Part shown: positions 30,870-34,082 of the stretch, piece after piece
Position numbering within the stretch: the stretch's first letter is position 1
How the letters are laid out: every line of letters begins with the position of its first letter
DNA from: JAEYFP01 sp964566545
GTDB lineage: Bacteria > Bacillota > Clostridia > Lachnospirales > Lachnospiraceae
Assembly (NCBI GenBank): GCA_964566545.1
Contig: CAZMIX010000027.1
Span: 1-34,082, forward strand
DNA length: 34,082 nucleotides
Direction of reading: 5' to 3'
Notes under the pieces: model-generated
Databases searched by the model: none
What the model was told of the DNA's origin: nothing
What the model saw: the letters and a program-made list of their open reading frames with translations, nothing else
Position numbers and translations under genes: made by a program

Positions 30870-33464
30870 TTAGTCCTGTTTTACGCGGGCAACAAGCGAT
30901 CCGTCCGCCACATCGAGCAGGATTGTGTCACCCTCCTTCACGCCGTCGGACAAAATCAGCCTGGCTGCGAGCGTCTCGACATGCTTCTGGACGTAGCGCT
31001 TCAACGGCCTTGCGCCGTATACGGGATCATAGCCGTTTTCCACAATAAAACGCTCCGCTTCCTCCGTCAGCGCGATGCGCAAATTCCGATCCGACAGACG
31101 CCGGTTCAAATCAGCCACTAACAATTTAATGATACCGCCGATGTTGCCCTTTGTCAAAGGCTTGAACAAAATCATTTCATCCAGACGGTTCAAAAACTCC
31201 GGCCTAAAATGCACACGCAGTTCATCCATGACAAGATCCTCCGCCTCCGGCTTAATTATACCGTCTGCATCGATGCTCTCTAACAGGTATTCCGAGCCAA
31301 TATTGGATGTCATGATCAGGATCGTATTTTTGAAATCCACGGTTCTGCCCTGCGAATCGGTGATCCTTCCGTCATCCAACACCTGAAGAAGTACATTGAA
31401 CACATCGGGATGCGCTTTTTCGATTTCATCGAATAGCACGACCGAGTATGGCTTTCTCCTGACCGCCTCAGTCAACTGGCCGCCCTCCTCATAGCCGACA
31501 TAACCGGGAGGCGCACCAATCAGACGAGATACGGAATACTTCTCCATGTACTCGCTCATATCGATCCGCACCATATTGCCTTCGTCGTCAAATAAACTCT
31601 GCGCAAGCGCTTTTGCAAGCTCCGTCTTACCGACACCGGTCGGTCCTAAGAACAGGAACGAGCCGATCGGCTTTGTTGGGTCCTTGATGCCCGCCTTGGA
31701 GCGGATGATCGCCTCCGTCACCTTCGTCACGCCCTCGTCCTGCCCGATGACACGTTTATGTAGCTCCTCATCCAGATGCAGCGTTTTGCTGCGTTCGCTT
31801 TCCGTCAGCTTTGCGACCGGAATCCCTGTCCAGCGCGAAATAATTTTTGCGATTTCCTCCTCTGATACATTTTCACGCACGAGGGAAAGCCCCTCATTCT
31901 TTACCTTTTCTTCCTCGATCGAAAGCTGCGTCTTGAGTTTCGGCAGTCTGCCGTATTGCAGCTCGCCGACCTTGCTTAAATCACCTTCGCGGCTTAAGAT
32001 TTCGATCTGATTGTTGACTTCCTCGATTTCCTCACGCAGCTTTTGCAGCTTTTCGAGAGAAGCCTTTTCGTTTTCCCACTGAGCCATGCGCGTATTTTTC
32101 TCATCGCTCAGCTCCGCTAGCTCCTTCTGCAACGCCGCAAGGCGATCCTTGCTCAGCGTATCCGTTTCCTTTTTCAGCGCCTCGGCCTCGATGGACATCT
32201 GCGTAACCTTCCGGCTCAGCTCGTCCAGCTCCGTCGGCATCGAATCCAGCTCTGTCTTGATCAGCGCGCACGCCTCATCGACAAGGTCGATCGCCTTATC
32301 CGGCAAAAACCGGTCGGAAATATACCGGTGTGACAATACCGCCGCCGACACAAGAGCCGCATCCGTGATTTTTACATGATGGAAATTCTCATACCGCTCC
32401 TTCAAACCACGCAGGATCGAAATGGTATCCTCCACGGTCGGCTCATCCACTAAAACAGGCTGGAAACGTCTCTCCAGAGCCGCATCCTTTTCGATATACT
32501 GCCTGTATTCATCGAGCGTCGTCGCGCCGATACAATGCAGCTCGCCTCTGGCAAGCATGGGTTTTAGCATATTGCCCGCGTCGAGCGAGCCGTCCGTCTT
32601 TCCTGCGCCGACGATCGTATGAAGCTCATCGATGAACAAAATCATCTGCCCGTCGGAGTTTTTCACATCCTCAAGCACCGCCTTTAAACGCTCCTCAAAT
32701 TCGCCGCGGTATTTCGCGCCAGCCACAAGCGCCCCCATATCCAACGAGAAAACCTTTTTATCCTTGAGACCCTCCGGCACGTCACCGCGCACGATCCTTT
32801 GTGCGAGTCCTTCCACGACCGCCGTCTTGCCCNNNNNNNNNNCCGGCTCTCCGATCAGCACCGGATTATTTTTCGTCTTTCTTGACAAAATACGGATCAC
32901 ATTCCTGATCTCGTTATCCCTGCCGATGACCGGGTCAAGCTTCTGGCTTCTGGCGCGCTCCACCAGATCCTGCCCATACTTTTCGAGTGTATCATAAGTG
33001 GCCTCCGGGTTGTCGCTCGTCACGCGCTGATTCCCCCGTACCGTCGAAAGCGCCTGCAAAAAACGCTCACGCGTGATGCCGTATTCCTTAAAAATTGCCT
33101 TCATGGCCTCGTTCGGATATTTCAAAAGCGCAAGGAACAGATGCTCCACCGAAACATACTCATCTCCCATCTGCTTCGCCTCATCCTCGGCATGAATCAG
33201 CACCTTATTCAGATGCTGCCCGATATAAACCTGTCCGCCCTGCACCTTGACGCGCTTTTCCAGCCAGTTCCCCGCATTGTTGACAAAATGCTCCTTCTGA
33301 ATTTCCATTTTTTCAATCAGCTTTAAAATCAGGCTGTCCTCCTGCGTTAAAAGTGCATACAAAAGGTGCTCCTGCTCGATTTCCTGATTGCCAAACTCAT
33401 AGGCCAGCTTTTCACATGCGTTGACCGCTTCTATTGATTTCTGCGTAAATTTACTGATATTCAT
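30870..33464 (-). CDS. clpB: ClpB disaggregase (Hsp104 family AAA+ chaperone)
   Basis: ClpB rescues aggregated proteins with DnaK. Domains in order: double Clp-N domain (about 1-145), AAA-1 with a Walker A that is interrupted by ten N, Walker B LFIDELHTIVGAG, the coiled-coil M domain (about 395-520), and AAA-2 with GPTGVGKTELAKALA and LFDEIEKAHPDVFN. The M domain separates it from ClpC. I chose ATG at 33464 because AGGAGG is seven bases upstream; the 25-codon extension overlaps the promoter. A CIRCE operator overlaps the promoter, so HrcA control is likely. The product is about 862-864 residues depending on the gap. Confidence 0.96.
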   Translation of the reverse strand: MNISKFTQKSIEAVNACEKLAYEFGNQEIEQEHLLYALLTQEDSLILKLIEKMEIQKEHFVNNAGNWLEKRVKVQGGQVYIGQHLNKVLIHAEDEAKQMGDEYVSVEHLFLALLKYPNEAMKAIFKEYGITRERFLQALSTVRGNQRVTSDNPEATYDTLEKYGQDLVERARSQKLDPVIGRDNEIRNVIRILSRKTKNNPVLIGEPXXXXGKTAVVEGLAQRIVRGDVPEGLKDKKVFSLDMGALVAGAKYRGEFEERLKAVLEDVKNSDGQMILFIDELHTIVGAGKTDGSLDAGNMLKPMLARGELHCIGATTLDEYRQYIEKDAALERRFQPVLVDEPTVEDTISILRGLKERYENFHHVKITDAALVSAAVLSHRYISDRFLPDKAIDLVDEACALIKTELDSMPTELDELSRKVTQMSIEAEALKKETDTLSKDRLAALQKELAELSDEKNTRMAQWENEKASLEKLQKLREEIEEVNNQIEILSREGDLSKVGELQYGRLPKLKTQLSIEEEKVKNEGLSLVRENVSEEEIAKIISRWTGIPVAKLTESERSKTLHLDEELHKRVIGQDEGVTKVTEAIIRSKAGIKDPTKPIGSFLFLGPTGVGKTELAKALAQSLFDDEGNMVRIDMSEYMEKYSVSRLIGAPPGYVGYEEGGQLTEAVRRKPYSVVLFDEIEKAHPDVFNVLLQVLDDGRITDSQGRTVDFKNTILIMTSNIGSEYLLESIDADGIIKPEAEDLVMDELRVHFRPEFLNRLDEMILFKPLTKGNIGGIIKLLVADLNRRLSDRNLRIALTEEAERFIVENGYDPVYGARPLKRYVQKHVETLAARLILSDGVKEGDTILLDVADGSLVARVKQD
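32833..32842. other. Assembly gap (ten N) inside the ClpB AAA-1 Walker A
   Basis: The flanks encode GEP and GKT, so the missing residues belong to the GEPGVGKT loop. That motif needs only four unknown bases between CCGG and GGGC, so ten N is a placeholder six bases too long, still in frame. It marks a contig join or an uncertain stretch, not a real change in the protein. Confidence 0.9.
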
Positions 33465-33510
33465 CCGATCGCCTCCTCGCTCCATCCACCATTTTCTGTC
33501 TGTTATATAA

Positions 33511-33539
33511 CATATATCACATACTGTTAGCAGTGTCAA
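33511..33539 (-). promoter_or_regulatory. Sigma-A promoter of clpB
   Basis: A perfect TTGACA (33534-33539 on the minus strand) is 17 bases from TATATG (33511-33516), about 46 bases before the ATG. The -35 lies within the CIRCE element. Confidence 0.8.
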
Positions 33540-33553
33540 TAGGCGAGTGCTAA
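33527..33553 (-). promoter_or_regulatory. CIRCE operator (HrcA-binding) before clpB
   Basis: On the minus strand TTAGCACTC, nine bases, then CACTGCTAA. The first half is a perfect match to the CIRCE consensus TTAGCACTC-N9-GAGTGCTAA and the second half matches at seven of nine. The 9-9-9 geometry is exact and the site overlaps the promoter, so it should mediate heat-shock repression by HrcA. Confidence 0.88.
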
Positions 33554-33591
33554 TTTTTTAATTATTTTTTGCGAATAAAATTTTTACAAAA

Positions 33592-33625
33592 AAACTACTG
33601 CATTGAATAATCAATGCAGTAGTTT
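33592..33625 (-). terminator. Intrinsic terminator of the acidic lipoprotein gene
   Basis: A perfect 15-bp stem (33592-33606 with 33611-33625) closes a four-base loop and on the minus strand is followed by a run of T. It lies about 50 bases after the stop of the lipoprotein gene and just before the clpB control region. Confidence 0.92.
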
Positions 33626-33676
33626 GATTTATACAAATTACTAACTATTTTGCCTAATACTTTTAAATATTTTTGT

Positions 33677-34072
33677 TTATGACATGGAATCGATCGTAAG
33701 CTGAAGAGCTTCCAAAATATCCAGCATAGCGCTGTTTAATGATTCCGCATCTTCTTCCGTGATAGATTCCTGTGTGATTTGACCCATCTGTTCAATAACA
33801 TCTGCTGCGTCTGCCATTGTTGCCTCAATATCTTCGTCTGCCGCAACTTCATCTGAATTATATAGTTCAGCTACTGCATCATAAGCTTCTTTCATGACTG
33901 CAAAATTTTCCTGAAGCGCAGCAAATGTCTCATCTGATACCATTTCTCCATCTGCAGTTGCTTCTGTCTCCACTGCTTCTTCTGCAACTTCCTCAGAACT
34001 GCCACCACATCCTGTTACGAGTACTGCTACCATTGCGGCAGATATCAATACCGATAAAATTTTCTTTTTCAT
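33677..34072 (-). CDS. Small acidic lipoprotein
   Basis: The 131-residue protein has a classical lipoprotein signal MKKKILSVLISAAMVAVLV followed by TGCGGSS (lipid-bearing Cys at residue 22), an Ala/Glu-rich linker (about 25-42) and an acidic, helical C-terminal domain with repeated Glu, Asp, Ala and Met residues (about 45-131). No enzymatic motif is visible; solute binding or envelope structure are possible. The start codon is ten bases from the window edge, so the ribosome binding site and promoter are out of view. The 15-bp stem terminator follows. Confidence 0.8.
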   Translation of the reverse strand: MKKKILSVLISAAMVAVLVTGCGGSSEEVAEEAVETEATADGEMVSDETFAALQENFAVMKEAYDAVAELYNSDEVAADEDIEATMADAADVIEQMGQITQESITEEDAESLNSAMLDILEALQLTIDSMS

Positions 34073-34082
34073 AATAAACTCT

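Noticed and set aside
1..34082. CRISPR arrays, tRNA or rRNA genes, insertion sequences, prophage or integrase genes
   Set aside because: No regular repeat-spacer structure, cloverleaf signature, transposase, integrase or phage structural gene was seen on either strand.

Overview
The window looks like a chromosomal segment of a spore-forming Clostridia, most likely Lachnospiraceae or a near relative. It carries the spoIIAA-spoIIAB-sigF operon, spoVAA/AB/AC/AD, a minor alpha/beta-type small acid-soluble spore protein, a T-box-regulated valS, a CIRCE-regulated clpB and strong AGGAGG-type ribosome binding sites. Protein styles (GlnRS present, LiaF/toastrack/PspC envelope genes, an atypical PurF) fit the same group. 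The assignment rests on recognised protein families, not on a phylogeny. A run of ten N inside clpB shows a draft assembly.

Layout. 1-1604 (minus): toastrack-type protein and LiaF-like protein, an envelope-stress-type pair continuing off the left edge. 1817-2215 (plus): small acidic YtxH-like protein behind a 10-bp inverted repeat. 2292-4853 (minus): glnS and a DUF2225 zinc protein. 5066-5689 (plus): small zinc-ribbon protein and DUF2085 membrane protein. 5673-8568 (minus): spoVAA-AB-AC-AD, no spoVAE. 8672-10957 (plus): a 761-residue orphan with a cNMP-binding-like N-terminus. 10965-12443 (minus): GT-C membrane glycosyltransferase. 12629-14092 (plus): a PurF homologue that has lost its glutaminase residues but keeps the PRPP loop and iron-sulphur cysteines. 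14126-15687 (minus): spoIIA operon. 15785-20082 (minus): valS, an unlisted 49-codon gene and a zinc-ribbon/TPR membrane protein, headed by a T-box leader with a GUA specifier (20154-20398). 20459-21901 (minus): pyruvate kinase. 22027-27283 (minus): a three-gene unit of nucleotidyltransferase-aminotransferase fusion, diguanylate cyclase and glycogen debranching enzyme. 27452-28030 (plus): ECF transporter S component. 28059-29882 (minus): four-TM protein, toastrack protein, PspC, then a SASP gene behind a striking hairpin. 30010-33464 (minus): clpB and a lipoprotein. 33677-34072 (minus): an acidic lipoprotein.

How the genes fit together. Sporulation is represented from early forespore control (SpoIIAA/AB/SigF) to late forespore products (SpoVA dipicolinate channel, SASP). 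Two separate toastrack gene sets and PspC suggest envelope surveillance. Translation genes (glnS, valS) and carbon metabolism (pyk, debranching enzyme) are ordinary housekeeping.

The points most worth a second look are the glutaminase-dead PurF homologue, the 20-bp RNA hairpin that would bury the SASP ribosome binding site in read-through transcripts, the 761-residue orphan, the CTP-transferase/PLP-enzyme fusion, the hidden 49-residue gene after valS, and several perfect palindromes at promoters. I found no CRISPR array, tRNA, rRNA, insertion sequence or prophage.
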